Source of the DNA: Minisyncoccota bacterium
GTDB taxonomy: Bacteria > Patescibacteriota > Minisyncoccia > UBA6257
Direction of reading: 5' to 3'
NCBI GenBank assembly: GCA_028694995.1
Contig: JAQVJU010000004.1
Span: forward strand, 1-36,067
Length of the DNA: 36,067 nt
The position numbers were made by a program, and so were the translations under genes. How positions within the stretch are numbered: position 1 is the stretch's first letter; each line of letters starts with the position of its first letter. This document shows, one piece after another, positions 26,655-36,067 of this stretch. A model generated the notes under the pieces. It ran no database searches and was not told where the DNA came from. It saw only the letters and a program-made list of their open reading frames with translations.

Positions 26655-26981
26655 TTACATCTTAATCTCTATATCTATTCCCGCTGGCAAATCTAAATTA
26701 GTAAGTGCTTCTATTGTTCTTTGATTTGCATTGGGAATTTCTATCAATCTTTTATGGATTCTTATCTCAAACTGTTCTCGTGCGTCTTTTTTAACAAAAG
26801 TCGCTTTATTGACCGTATAGCGATGAATTTCTGTGGGTAAAGGAATAGGTCCGATAATCTCATTGCCATATCTCATTACTGTTTCAATTATTTGCTTGCA
26901 AGAATTATCTAGAATCCGATAATCATAACCTTTGATTTTTATCCTAATCCTTTGTTGAATTTCTGTTTTCGTAGTGGCCAC
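26655..26981 (-). CDS. rpsJ: 30S ribosomal protein S10 (GTG start)
   Basis: QRIRIKIKGYDYRILDNSCKQIIETVMRYGNEIIGPIPLPTEIHRYTVNKATFVKKDAREQFEIRIHKRLIEI. Confidence 0.98.
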   Translation of the reverse strand: MATTKTEIQQRIRIKIKGYDYRILDNSCKQIIETVMRYGNEIIGPIPLPTEIHRYTVNKATFVKKDAREQFEIRIHKRLIEIPNANQRTIEALTNLDLPAGIDIEIKM

Positions 26982-26989
26982 AATAATAA

Positions 26990-28192
26990 TTACTTTTGAA
27001 TGATTTTTGTTACTATACCTGCGCCAACAGTTTTTCCTCCTTCTCTAATAGCAAATCTAGAACCTTCATCTAAGGCTACTGGAACAATTAATTTCACATT
27101 GAATTTTACATTATCGCCTGGCATTACCATCTCTACTCCTTCAGGTAAGGTAACTTCTCCAGTCACATCTGCTGTTCTAATAAAGAATTGGGGCTTATAA
27201 CCAGTAAAGAATGGTGTATGTCTGCCTCCTTCTTCTTTAGCCAAGATGTAAACTTCAGCTTCAAAATCTGTATGAGGAGTAATTGAACCTGGTTTAGCCA
27301 ATACCTGACCTCTTCTGATTTCTTCTTTCTTTAATCCTCTTAATAAGATACCAACATTATCTCCAGCCTGACTTTCTTCTAAAGATTTATTAAACATCTC
27401 CAAACCAGTAACTGTTGTCTTAGCTGTTGGTAAATAACCAACAATTTCTACTTCTTCATTTAATTTAATTTGACCTCTTTCCACTCTTCCAGTGGCTACA
27501 GTGCCCCTGCCTTCAATAGAGAAAATATCTTCTATAGGCATTAAGAAAGGCTTGTCAATATCTCTTTTAGGCTCTGGAAAATATGAATCAATAGCATCTA
27601 AGAGATCAAAGATTGGTTTGTTTGCTGGATCATCAGCAGTTTTAGATTCAAGGGCTTTTAAAGCTGAGCCTCTGATAATGGGAACATCTTTTCCATTAAA
27701 TTCATGTTTGGTTAATAGCTCTCTAATTTCTGTTTCAACCAAATCTATTAATTCTTCATCTTGAACCATATCCACTTTATTCAAGAAAACAACCATTGCT
27801 GGCACCCCAACCTGACGTGCTAAAAGAATATGCTCAAATGTTTGAGGCATGGGTCCATCAGGAGCAGAAACCACTAAGATAGCCCCATCCATCTGCGCTG
27901 AACCAGTAATCATATTTTTGATATAGTCAATATGGCCTGGACAATCAATATGCGCATAATGTCTTTTATCTGTTTCATATTCAGAGTGATGAACATTAAT
28001 AGTAATCCCTCTGGCTTTTTCTTCTGGTGCCTTGTCTATTTCAGACACATCACCGTCTTTTTTTGCAGATCCTTTTAAGTGAAGAGCATGCAAAATAGCA
28101 GCGGTTAAAGTGGTTTTTCCATGATCAATATGACCAATGGTTCCCACATTCATGTGAGTTTTACCACGAACAAATTTTTCTTTTTCTGCCAT
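26990..28192 (-). CDS. tuf: Elongation factor Tu
   Basis: [26 protein letters not shown]...[36 protein letters not shown]...NKVDMV. Confidence 0.99.
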   Translation of the reverse strand: MAEKEKFVRGKTHMNVGTIGHIDHGKTTLTAAILHALHLKGSAKKDGDVSEIDKAPEEKARGITINVHHSEYETDKRHYAHIDCPGHIDYIKNMITGSAQMDGAILVVSAPDGPMPQTFEHILLARQVGVPAMVVFLNKVDMVQDEELIDLVETEIRELLTKHEFNGKDVPIIRGSALKALESKTADDPANKPIFDLLDAIDSYFPEPKRDIDKPFLMPIEDIFSIEGRGTVATGRVERGQIKLNEEVEIVGYLPTAKTTVTGLEMFNKSLEESQAGDNVGILLRGLKKEEIRRGQVLAKPGSITPHTDFEAEVYILAKEEGGRHTPFFTGYKPQFFIRTADVTGEVTLPEGVEMVMPGDNVKFNVKLIVPVALDEGSRFAIREGGKTVGAGIVTKIIQK

Positions 28193-28217
28193 AATTTTTA
28201 TTTATTATTTATTTTAT

Positions 28218-28254
28218 TTATTTTGACCTATTTTATATTTTTTTATTTTGACCT
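28218..28254 (-). repeat. Two direct repeats AGGTCAAAATAA in the tuf 5' leader, 25 bp apart
   Basis: TTATTTTGACCT on + strand at 28218-28229 and 28243-28254. Confidence 0.6.
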
Positions 28255-28291
28255 TTTAAGCTCTAATTTATCCCTAAGCCTTTAAGTATCT

Positions 28292-28323
28292 ATTATATTA
28301 AGGCATAACCTTTTTAATGTCAA
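28292..28323 (-). promoter_or_regulatory. tuf promoter in the fusA-tuf gap
   Basis: Minus strand consensus TTGACA (28318-28323), 17 nt, TAATAT (28295-28300), or TATAAT (28292-28297) with a 20-nt spacer. Confidence 0.75.
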
Positions 28324-28329
28324 CCCTGA

Positions 28330-30438
28330 TTAAGCAACTTCTTTGCCAATTATCTCCTGAGTGATATTATCTGGCACTTCTTGATAATGATCAAATTCCA
28401 TAGTGAAAACTCCTCTGCCTTCAGTTAATGAACGTAGCTTTGTAGCAAAGCCAAACATTTCTGCTAAAGGCACTTTAGCTAAAATAATCTTCATCATGGT
28501 TCGTTCACCAATGCTCTCAATCATTCCTCTTTTAGAGCTGATATCACCAGTAACATCACCTAGGTTTTGTTCTGGAATAACAACTTCTAATTTCATTATT
28601 GGCTCTAAGAGAACTGGACTGGCTCTCTTGGCTCCATCTTGAAAAGCCATTGAGCCAGCTATCTTAAAAGCAAAATCTGAAGAATCCACTTCGTGAAAAG
28701 ATCCATCATAAAGAGTTACTCTAATATCAGAAATTGGATAACCAGCTAAAATTCCTTTTTCCAAAGCTTCTTTGATTCCCTTTTCTACCGCTGGAATATA
28801 TTCCTTAGGAATAACACCACCTTTAATAATGTCAACAAATTCAAATCCTTTGCCTCTTTCCAAAGGCTCTAATCTTAATAAAACATGACCATATTGTCCT
28901 CTACCTCCTGACTGTCTGATGTATTTTCCTTCACTCTCCACTGTTTTTCTAATAGTTTCTTTATAAGCTACCTGAGGTCTTCCTGTTTTAACATTCAAAT
29001 TAAATTCTCTTTTCATTCTATCAACTAATATTTCCAAATGAAATTCACCCATACCTGAAATAATAGTTTCTGAAGTTTCCTGGTCGCTTTTTGCTGTAAA
29101 AGTAGGATCTTCTTCAGAAAGCTTTTTTAAAACCAAAGACATTTTTTCTTGGTCAGCCTTTGTTTGCGGCTCTACTTTAATTGAAATTACTGGCTCTGGA
29201 AACTCTATCTTTTCTAAGATTACTGGATGATTAGGATCACATAAAGTATCACCAGTATTTGTATTTTTCAAACCAACAGTTGCCGCAATATCTCCAGCTC
29301 TGATTTCTTCCAATTCTTCTCTTTTATTAGAATGCATTTGTAACAATCTGCCAATTCTTTCCTGACTGGATTTACTTGCATTTAAAAGATAATTTCCTTT
29401 TTTAAAAACCCCTGAATAAACCCTGAAATAATTTAAAGTTCCTACATAAGGATCATTAGCCACTTTAAACACTAAAGCAGCAAAAGGCGCCTTATCATCT
29501 GGAGGACAAACTATAGCCTCTCCTGTTTTTGGGTGAATACCCTGAACAGGAGGTAAATCCAATGGTGAAGGCATGTATTCTATAATTCCATCTAATAATG
29601 GCTGAATGCCTTTGTTTTTAAATGAACTACCGCAAAACACTGGAATTATTATTCCAGCTATTGTTGCTTTACGTAATATTTCCCTAATTTTATCTTCAGA
29701 AGGTTCAATTTCTTTTTCTAAATAATCTGTTAAAACTTCTACATCTTGCTCTGCTATTTTCTCAATGAAAACTTTTCTGTATTCCTTAGCCTTATCCATT
29801 AAATCAGCAGGAATTTCTTTTACACTTATTATTTCCCCTTGCTCTCCTTCAAAGTAAATTGCTTTCATGGTTATTAAATCTATCACTCCTTCAAACTTAC
29901 TTTCAGCCCCTATAGGAATATTAACTGCCAGAGCATTAGGGGTTAATCTTTCTAAAATAGATTTAAATGCTTTTTCATAATCAACGCCTAAACGATCCAT
30001 TTTATTAATAAAACACATTCGAGGAACTTTGTATTTGTCAGCCTGACGCCAAACTGTCTCTGATTGAGATTCAACGCCAGCCACTCCGTCAAAAATTACC
30101 ACGGCTCCATCTAAAACTCTTAATGATCTCTGGACCTCTGCGGTAAAATCAATATGTCCGGGCGTGTCAATAATGTTAATTCGGTATTCATTTTGAGAAT
30201 CTTTTTCTCTATGCGTTGGCGTCCAAAAACAAGTGGTGGCTGCTGAGGTAATCGTCACGCCTCTTTCTTTTTCCTGAGCCATCCAATCCATAATTGTTGT
30301 CCCTTCATCAATAATACCTATCTTATGAGTAATACCCGTGTAAAACAAAACCCGCTCAGTCGTGGTTGTTTTCCCAGCGTCAATATGAGCAATAAAACCA
30401 ATGTCCCTTATCTTTTCAATAGGATATATTTTTTCCAT
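28330..30438 (-). CDS. fusA: Elongation factor G
   Basis: 702 aa; [26 protein letters not shown]...[46 protein letters not shown]. Confidence 0.99.
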   Translation of the reverse strand: MEKIYPIEKIRDIGFIAHIDAGKTTTTERVLFYTGITHKIGIIDEGTTIMDWMAQEKERGVTITSAATTCFWTPTHREKDSQNEYRINIIDTPGHIDFTAEVQRSLRVLDGAVVIFDGVAGVESQSETVWRQADKYKVPRMCFINKMDRLGVDYEKAFKSILERLTPNALAVNIPIGAESKFEGVIDLITMKAIYFEGEQGEIISVKEIPADLMDKAKEYRKVFIEKIAEQDVEVLTDYLEKEIEPSEDKIREILRKATIAGIIIPVFCGSSFKNKGIQPLLDGIIEYMPSPLDLPPVQGIHPKTGEAIVCPPDDKAPFAALVFKVANDPYVGTLNYFRVYSGVFKKGNYLLNASKSSQERIGRLLQMHSNKREELEEIRAGDIAATVGLKNTNTGDTLCDPNHPVILEKIEFPEPVISIKVEPQTKADQEKMSLVLKKLSEEDPTFTAKSDQETSETIISGMGEFHLEILVDRMKREFNLNVKTGRPQVAYKETIRKTVESEGKYIRQSGGRGQYGHVLLRLEPLERGKGFEFVDIIKGGVIPKEYIPAVEKGIKEALEKGILAGYPISDIRVTLYDGSFHEVDSSDFAFKIAGSMAFQDGAKRASPVLLEPIMKLEVVIPEQNLGDVTGDISSKRGMIESIGERTMMKIILAKVPLAEMFGFATKLRSLTEGRGVFTMEFDHYQEVPDNITQEIIGKEVA

Positions 30439-30447
30439 AATATTAAT

Positions 30448-30915
30448 TTAAAAACTAAAATGAGCAAAAGCCCTATTTGCTTCTGCAATACGATGAGTGT
30501 CTAATTTCTTTTTAATTGCTGCCCCTTCGTTTTTAGAAGCTAGGATTAATTCTTCAGCTAACCTTTCTGCCATTGACTTACCTTTTTTAGCTCGAGAAGC
30601 GCCAATTAACCAACGACAAGCTAAAGTAGTTTTTCGATATTCAGGCACTACTTGAGGCACTTGATAATTAGCCCCTCCAATTCTTCTTGTTTTTACTTCT
30701 AGTTCAGGAGACACATTCTTAACTGCTAAATTAAAAACCGCAATTGGTTCTTGTTTGGCTGTTTTTTCAATAATGTCCATTGTATTGTAAAAAACTCTCT
30801 GGGCTGTAGATTTCTTTCCGTCTTTCATTAAATAGTTAATAAAGCGTGTGGCCAAAGCGCTCTTGTATTTTAAATCTGGTTCGTATTGTTTTTCTTTTTT
30901 ATGCTCTCCTCTCAT
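30448..30915 (-). CDS. rpsG: 30S ribosomal protein S7
   Basis: [20 protein letters not shown]-type start; [48 protein letters not shown]. Confidence 0.98.
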   Translation of the reverse strand: MRGEHKKEKQYEPDLKYKSALATRFINYLMKDGKKSTAQRVFYNTMDIIEKTAKQEPIAVFNLAVKNVSPELEVKTRRIGGANYQVPQVVPEYRKTTLACRWLIGASRAKKGKSMAERLAEELILASKNEGAAIKKKLDTHRIAEANRAFAHFSF

Positions 30916-31328
30916 GATTTTTTCTCTTTTTTAGTTCCATATTTACTTCTTTTTTGCTTCCTTCCTTCAACTCCCATTGTGTCATATTTACCTCGCACTA
31001 TATGATATCTTACTCCAGGCAAATCCTTAACCCTACCTCCACGCACTAAAACAATTGAGTGTTCTTGCAAATTATGACCTTCCCCAGGGATATAAGCCGT
31101 CACTTCCATTCCATTGCTTAACTTAACCCGAGCGACTTTTCTTAAAGCTGAGTTTGGTTTCTTAGGTGTAGTGGTAAAAACTTTCAAGCAAACTCCTTTT
31201 TTAAGAGGCGAGAAATGATGGGTTGGTCTATTCTTAATAGCATTAAAAGAAAAAGATAGAGCAACTGATTTGCTCTTTTTAGCTATTGGCTTTCTCCCTT
31301 TTTTAATTAATTGACCTAGAGTCGGCAT
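30912..31328 (-). CDS. rpsL: 30S ribosomal protein S12
   Basis: [21 protein letters not shown]...[62 protein letters not shown]. Confidence 0.99.
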   Translation of the reverse strand: MPTLGQLIKKGRKPIAKKSKSVALSFSFNAIKNRPTHHFSPLKKGVCLKVFTTTPKKPNSALRKVARVKLSNGMEVTAYIPGEGHNLQEHSIVLVRGGRVKDLPGVRYHIVRGKYDTMGVEGRKQKRSKYGTKKEKKS

Positions 31329-31370
31329 AATTAAAATAAAATAATTTTGCTTTTAAAGCAATCGGCATTA

Positions 31371-31399
31371 AGTTTATCAAAGAATAAGGTTTCCGTCAA
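31371..31399 (-). promoter_or_regulatory. str operon (rpsL) promoter
   Basis: Minus strand TTGACG-17 nt-TAAACT about 43 bp upstream of the rpsL ATG. Confidence 0.6.
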
Positions 31400-31417
31400 C
31401 TCTATTTATAGGTTTCT

Positions 31418-32038
31418 TTAACCCAAAGGAATACCTGTAAATAAGGAAAAAAACACAGAAACCAATGACAAAATTACATCACCAGCAAAAAGAATAAAAA
31501 AGAAAAAAATAATCAACCCATATTGAGAAAGAAACATTTCTAATTTAGAAGAAGGGAAAAAATAAAACAATATTTTTGAACCATCCAAGGGCGGAATCGG
31601 CATTAAATTAAACACCCCTAAAATTAAATTAACTTGAACAATAATTATTAAAAAAGGCAATAAAGAAACAAAAGATGAAGTTATCATTATTGTTCTAATA
31701 ATCAAACCAAAAATCAAGGCCACGCTAAAATTAGCCAAAGGTCCGGCAAAAGCCAATAAAGCAGTATCCCGACGAGGATTTTTAAGTTTTAATGGGTTAT
31801 AAGGTACTGGCTTAGCCCAACCAAAAACAAATCCTGATTTCATGAGAATCAATAACAAAGGCAAAACAACTGAACCAATTGGATCCAAATGTTTTAATGG
31901 ATTTAAACTCAAACGCCCTAATCTTTCTGCTGTATCATCACCACAACGCAAAGCTGCCAAACCATGAGAAACTTCATGAATAGCCACAGAAAACAACAAA
32001 ACTAAAATTTGAAAAATTAATAATAACTCAGCACTCAT
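31418..32038 (-). CDS. Site-2 protease (M50) family protein
   Basis: VAIHEVSHGLAALRCGD (HExxH), GPLANFSVALI, NLMPIPPLDGSKIL. Confidence 0.9.
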   Translation of the reverse strand: MSAELLLIFQILVLLFSVAIHEVSHGLAALRCGDDTAERLGRLSLNPLKHLDPIGSVVLPLLLILMKSGFVFGWAKPVPYNPLKLKNPRRDTALLAFAGPLANFSVALIFGLIIRTIMITSSFVSLLPFLIIIVQVNLILGVFNLMPIPPLDGSKILFYFFPSSKLEMFLSQYGLIIFFFFILFAGDVILSLVSVFFSLFTGIPLG

Positions 32039-32094
32039 AAATAACTTTATTTTTGTTTTAACTTTAAATATTATTATAGCATTTTAAAAAAATA

Positions 32095-32129
32095 TTAAAA
32101 ACAGCGCAATCTACATACGCTGTTTTTAA
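32095..32129 (-). terminator. Intrinsic terminator-like hairpin
   Basis: TTAAAAACAGCG-caatctacata-CGCTGTTTTTAA perfect 12-bp stem with T-rich flank on the minus strand. Confidence 0.65.
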
Positions 32130-32146
32130 CAAAACTCATCTTAAAT

Positions 32147-32515
32147 CTAAAGCAAAATCTGATAAAGATAATAAACCAACAAAAGTATCAAAGCCCCATA
32201 AACTCTGTAGATAAGATCTGACATTCTTAATAAAGAGTTTTGCATCTTCTCCGTTGTGCTTTTGGGCATGATAATAAGAACCAATCCTTTAATAATTGCA
32301 AGCGCTGCCAAAACCTGCATTACCCAAGGAACACTGATTAAACCCACAGATTGCCAAAACAAATAACCTATTATCAATCCTAGTATTCCCCAAAGCCAAT
32401 AAGGACATGCTGAGGTAAATTTCAACATAAACTTCTTAAATGTTTTTGGTACTAATAGAGATAAAACCCCACAAATGCCCCAAACAACAATGAAAAAATA
32501 AATTACCCAAATCAT
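32147..32515 (-). CDS. Uncharacterised small polytopic membrane protein
   Basis: 122 aa with about four hydrophobic segments; no family recognised. Confidence 0.7.
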   Translation of the reverse strand: MIWVIYFFIVVWGICGVLSLLVPKTFKKFMLKFTSACPYWLWGILGLIIGYLFWQSVGLISVPWVMQVLAALAIIKGLVLIIMPKSTTEKMQNSLLRMSDLIYRVYGALILLLVYYLYQILL

Positions 32516-32608
32516 ATTTTTATTTTTTTTAAAATTAACCCAGAATTTTTTAAAATACTGGTAATTAGCCCGACCCGCTATTAATATTATACCATTAATA
32601 TTGTCAAA

Positions 32609-34129
32609 TTACTTAATGAGATATATGTCTAATTTTCTTAAAGCATGCTTAGCTAAGGTCAGTCTTTGATGACTATTAGTATACAAAGAGCACAACGCTT
32701 CATTCTTTTTCACCTTTTCTCCCAAAGCTTTGTGCAGATAAATCCCCGCTTCTTTAGTTGTTGGCGCTCCTAGTAATCTGCAAATCTTGTTAATGTTTTT
32801 GTTATGAATTTTCTTAATAACTCCAGAATTAGATGATTTTAATTTCCATGAAACTTTTCCAATTTTAATCTTTTCAGAATCAATATTAGAATCCCCTCCT
32901 TGAGCTTGTATTATTTCCTGCATTTTTTTAAAAGCCCTACCTGATTGTAAAGATTCCAAAGCCATTTTTTGACCTTGTCCTTTTTTAGCTTTTCCTACTA
33001 ACTCTAATAAATTACCAGCAAACAAAACTGATTTTTTTTCTAAATCCATTGGCCGCTCTGGTTTTTGCTGTAAAACTCTCATTACATCTCTTGCTTCTAA
33101 GCTAGGCCCAATACCATAACCAATTGGACCTAAGGTTTCAGTAATAATAATTTTGGTCTTAATCTTAAAACGTTTTGATAAATAAAGAAATAGATTCTTA
33201 ACAAAAAGAATATCTTTTTTATCATGAAGTTTTGCTGTTGGTCCGATTGGCATATCAATTACTAAATGAGTCACTCCAGTTGCTACCTGTTTAGACATAA
33301 TACTCACTACCATTTTTGAATAAGGTTCTCTGCCCAAACAACGAGTGATTTCAATAAAACGATCATCTGCTGGCGCCAATCTTAAAGCGCCACCCCAAAT
33401 CAAACAAGCATTTGTTTTTTGTACAATTTTTTTTATCTCTTTTGAAGCAAATCCAACTGGAGCCAAGACCTCCATGGTATCAGCTGTGCCTGAAGCTGAA
33501 GTTACTGCCCGAGAAGAAGTTTTTGGAATCACGATTCCATTACTAGCAACAATCGCCACTATTATTGGCGTAATCCTATTCCCAGGAATCCCCCCTATTG
33601 AATGTTTATCAGCAACTACTTTTCCAAACTTAAGCATCTCTCCAGTTTCACTAATTGCCTTAGTAAGATAATAAATTTCTTCTTTGGAAAAATTCTTTTC
33701 ATCAAAAGCTGAGGCAATAAAAAAAGCTAATTCTAAATCACTAATCCTGTATTTAACAATATCTGAAACTAAATCATAAATTTCTTGATTAGAAATCTTT
33801 TGATTTTCTAATTTTTTATGAATGGTTTTCAAAGAAATTGGTTGTCCAGTTAGTTTTAACTCTAACATCTCTCCTTTTCTAATCTTGTACCTATTAGTAA
33901 TATCACTAAATAAACCTACTTCTCCTGGCTTAACTAAGCTTTTAGTAGTGTCTACTGTGATTTCAGTTTTTTTCTCTTGCCATTTTAAAACTAATTTATC
34001 CCCAGCTCTAATACCAAAACTTTCTCCATCCTTTTCATGAATAATGGCAATCCAAGGATAACCAGTTTTAATATCTAAATATTTTACTTTTAAAAAAAAC
34101 GTATGATTAGTTTTTGAGTTTTTTTTCAT
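32609..34129 (-). CDS. AMP phosphorylase (archaeal-type; thymidine phosphorylase superfamily)
   Basis: 506 aa with N-terminal extension; DKHSIGGIPGNRITPIIVAIVASNGIVIPKTSSRAVTSASGTADTMEVLAPV resembles archaeal AMPpase rather than bacterial DeoA. Confidence 0.88.
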   Translation of the reverse strand: MKKNSKTNHTFFLKVKYLDIKTGYPWIAIIHEKDGESFGIRAGDKLVLKWQEKKTEITVDTTKSLVKPGEVGLFSDITNRYKIRKGEMLELKLTGQPISLKTIHKKLENQKISNQEIYDLVSDIVKYRISDLELAFFIASAFDEKNFSKEEIYYLTKAISETGEMLKFGKVVADKHSIGGIPGNRITPIIVAIVASNGIVIPKTSSRAVTSASGTADTMEVLAPVGFASKEIKKIVQKTNACLIWGGALRLAPADDRFIEITRCLGREPYSKMVVSIMSKQVATGVTHLVIDMPIGPTAKLHDKKDILFVKNLFLYLSKRFKIKTKIIITETLGPIGYGIGPSLEARDVMRVLQQKPERPMDLEKKSVLFAGNLLELVGKAKKGQGQKMALESLQSGRAFKKMQEIIQAQGGDSNIDSEKIKIGKVSWKLKSSNSGVIKKIHNKNINKICRLLGAPTTKEAGIYLHKALGEKVKKNEALCSLYTNSHQRLTLAKHALRKLDIYLIK

Positions 34130-34150
34130 TCTGATTATTGTTTAATTTAT

Positions 34151-35044
34151 TTAAATAATTTTCTTTTCTAAAAGATTCCTGGCTATTGGCTTAACTATAT
34201 CAACCGTATAATGAGAATTCTCTAAGGTATTAGTGAAAACAATTCTTTTAGGATTAACAACAGCTAGTTGATCCATGACCACATCACCAAAAATAGAATG
34301 AACAATAGCAAAACTAATTGTCCTTGGCTCAAACTCTTTTATTGCTAGAGCTGTTTCTAAAATAGTATTACCTGTTGAGATAATATCATCAACAATAATA
34401 ACATCTTTTCCTTTTAATCTCTCTGCCATATTTTCTGGATAAATAAAACTTACCTTTCCTGTTTTAAAATCCCTGTTTTTCCTAATTACTATTTTAGTGG
34501 CTAGAAAATCTTCACAAAAATCATCAACAAATAATTTAGCTTCTTCATCAGGCCCTATAACCACAGAATCTACTGAAGAATAATCTTTAAACCTTTCAGC
34601 CAAATCTTTAAAAACAAAAACATTGTAGACTGGAATCTTAAATAAATCACCTATCTTTTTTCTATGTTCATGCATATTACAAGTAATAAATATATCAGCA
34701 TTTTTCTCTATTAATTCAGCTATATACAGAGAAGAAAGAGGTTCGCCTTCTTGAAACACATCATCCTGCCTGGCATAAGGAAAATAAGGCATAATGGCAA
34801 TTGTTTGTTCTGATAAATCCTTAATCTTTCTTAATAATAATAAATACTTAATTAAATAAGCATTAATATCTTCTTTTTGTTTTTTCTGAATAATTAAAAT
34901 TGCTTGAGCAAACTTACCTTCTTTTTCCAAACGAGGCTGAAGTTCTCCATCAGCAAAAACTCTGTCAACCACAGATATAAATGGCAAATTAAGTTCTTGA
35001 CTTAAAGCCTTTCCTAAATTATCCCCAATGATTACTTTGTCCAT
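34151..35044 (-). CDS. prs: Ribose-phosphate pyrophosphokinase (PRPP synthetase)
   Basis: IMPYFPYARQDDVFQEGEPLSS, ITCNMHEHRKK, VIIVDDIISTGNTILETA (PRPP-binding loop). Confidence 0.93.
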   Translation of the reverse strand: MDKVIIGDNLGKALSQELNLPFISVVDRVFADGELQPRLEKEGKFAQAILIIQKKQKEDINAYLIKYLLLLRKIKDLSEQTIAIMPYFPYARQDDVFQEGEPLSSLYIAELIEKNADIFITCNMHEHRKKIGDLFKIPVYNVFVFKDLAERFKDYSSVDSVVIGPDEEAKLFVDDFCEDFLATKIVIRKNRDFKTGKVSFIYPENMAERLKGKDVIIVDDIISTGNTILETALAIKEFEPRTISFAIVHSIFGDVVMDQLAVVNPKRIVFTNTLENSHYTVDIVKPIARNLLEKKII

Positions 35045-35048
35045 AATA

Positions 35049-35744
35049 TTATTTCTTAAGATAAATTACTACTGTAAACTCTCCTTTTATTTTATCATTT
35101 TTTATCTTTTCTATCACCTTTTTTATTGTTCCTCGATAGATTGTTTCAAATTTCTTAGTTAATTCACGACAAACTACAATTTCATAATTTAAACCTTCTG
35201 CTTTGTTATAAATTTCTTCTAAGGTTTTAATAATCCGATGAGAAGATTCATAAAAAATTACTGGGTGTCTAAAACTCTGTAATTGATAAAATAATCCTTT
35301 GAAAAATTGATTTCTTTTATTCTTACTTGGCGGAAATCCCAAAAAAACAAATTTATCCATTGGAAAACCAGAAATACTAGCCGCAGTTATCAAAGCTGAA
35401 CAACCAGGTATTGGTATAATCTCAAAGCCCTCAAACACATTGATTAAAAAACTTATCAATTTATTACCAGGATCTGATATACCAGGAGTGCCAGAATCAG
35501 AAACCAAAGCCAAATCCTTACCTTGTTCAAGTAAAGATTTTATCTGATTCATTTTTTTAATAGTTGAGTGCTGATGATAACTCAGAACTGAGGTTTTAAT
35601 TTTAAAATGAGATAATAACTTCCTTGTTTTTCTTGTATCTTCACATAAAATCAAATCTACTTCTTGTAAAACTCGTTTTGCCCTTAAAGAAATATCTTCC
35701 AGATTCCCAATTGGTGTGGCCACAATAAATAATTTTCCTATCAT
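35049..35744 (-). CDS. rsmI: 16S rRNA (cytidine-2'-O)-methyltransferase RsmI
   Basis: LFIVATPIGNLEDISLRAKRVLQEVDLILCEDTRKTRKLLSHF...LALVSDSGTPGISDPGNKLI...FLGFPPSKNKRN. Confidence 0.96.
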   Translation of the reverse strand: MIGKLFIVATPIGNLEDISLRAKRVLQEVDLILCEDTRKTRKLLSHFKIKTSVLSYHQHSTIKKMNQIKSLLEQGKDLALVSDSGTPGISDPGNKLISFLINVFEGFEIIPIPGCSALITAASISGFPMDKFVFLGFPPSKNKRNQFFKGLFYQLQSFRHPVIFYESSHRIIKTLEEIYNKAEGLNYEIVVCRELTKKFETIYRGTIKKVIEKIKNDKIKGEFTVVIYLKK

Positions 35745-35836
35745 TACAATATTCTTTAATTAATATTTTTATACCCTTAACATCATATCAAAAAGAACAC
35801 AAACTTTCTATTAACTGATCAATCCCATCAACAAAA

Positions 35837-35874
35837 AATGCTGTTGTCTTTAATAAGCCAAAAACAACAGCATT
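35837..35874 (-). terminator. Intrinsic terminator of the upstream (beyond-window) transcript
   Basis: AATGCTGTTGT...ACAACAGCATT perfect 11-bp stem followed on the minus strand by TTTTT. Confidence 0.8.
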
Positions 35875-35902
35875 AATGATATTAACAAGGTTGGATTAAT
35901 TG

Positions 35903-36067
35903 TTAAGAGATTAATCCTCTTAAGAATCCTTGAAGTTTATCAGGTAAAACCGGGATAATTTCCCACCAAGAAGGAAGCTCGATTCCTAAGAGAAAATCTC
36001 CTTCAGATTTAAGAGTTTTACAAGACCTAGGTTCATTAGCTAATCGGCAAGCAGTTAAAGTATAGTC
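35903..36067 (-). CDS. C-terminal 54 aa of an unidentified protein, truncated by window edge
   Basis: Minus-strand reading: DYTLTACRLANEPRSCKTLKSEGDFLLGIELPSWWEIIPVLPDKLQGFLRGLIS*, followed by a terminator. Confidence 0.6.
   Translation of the reverse strand, partial: DYTLTACRLANEPRSCKTLKSEGDFLLGIELPSWWEIIPVLPDKLQGFLRGLIS

Noticed and set aside
30912-31328. About 15-aa insertion in S12 ([15 protein letters not shown]) between the N-terminus and SPLKKGVC
   Set aside because: A similar insertion is known in S12 of other bacteria such as many Firmicutes; not unusual enough.
1-36067. Alternative genetic code (UGA recoded, as in SR1/Gracilibacteria)
   Set aside because: mnmA ends at UGA at the expected C-terminus and conserved genes show no in-frame UGA; standard code 11 fits.
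1-36067. CRISPR array, IS element or prophage
   Set aside because: No regularly spaced repeats, transposase or phage structural genes were seen on either strand.

Overview
AT-rich 36 kb bacterial window that reads as a Candidate Phyla Radiation (Patescibacteria, Parcubacteria-like) genome segment. This rests on an S10/spc ribosomal operon without rpmD (L30), a DUF4012 protein, an archaeal-type AMP phosphorylase, and a streamlined layout with frequent gene overlaps. Almost every gene is on the minus strand. Reading by coordinate: 3' part of mnmA (+); a small accessory restriction-modification/defence cluster (C-protein-like HTH, CCGG-family-like REase, DNA amino-methyltransferase, 95-aa Mrr-like mini-nuclease, DUF4145 protein); tRNA-Gly(CCC); ftsB/divIC-like, lepA, murJ and DUF4012 genes; RNase P RNA (+); RNase HI, DHH phosphoesterase, pgk, SIMPL and tpiA genes; a two-gene cassette of uncharacterised small proteins; map-adk-secY and the spc/S10 ribosomal operon; tuf-fusA-rpsG-rpsL; site-2 protease; AMP phosphorylase-PRPP synthetase-rsmI; and a C-terminal CDS fragment. 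The most interesting points are: (i) the tRNA-Gly 5' end shares a base with the upstream gene's stop codon, so RNase P would cut inside the stop codon; (ii) the compact five-gene R-M/defence cluster with a minimal nuclease; (iii) a GC-rich 33-codon mini-ORF/possible repeat next to that cluster; (iv) a promoter/SD/terminator-equipped cassette of two unknown small proteins; (v) an RNase P RNA that appears to lack the canonical L15 GGU motif, next to a tRNA gene without encoded CCA. No CRISPR array, IS element or rRNA was seen. All calls are by eye; no database search was run.
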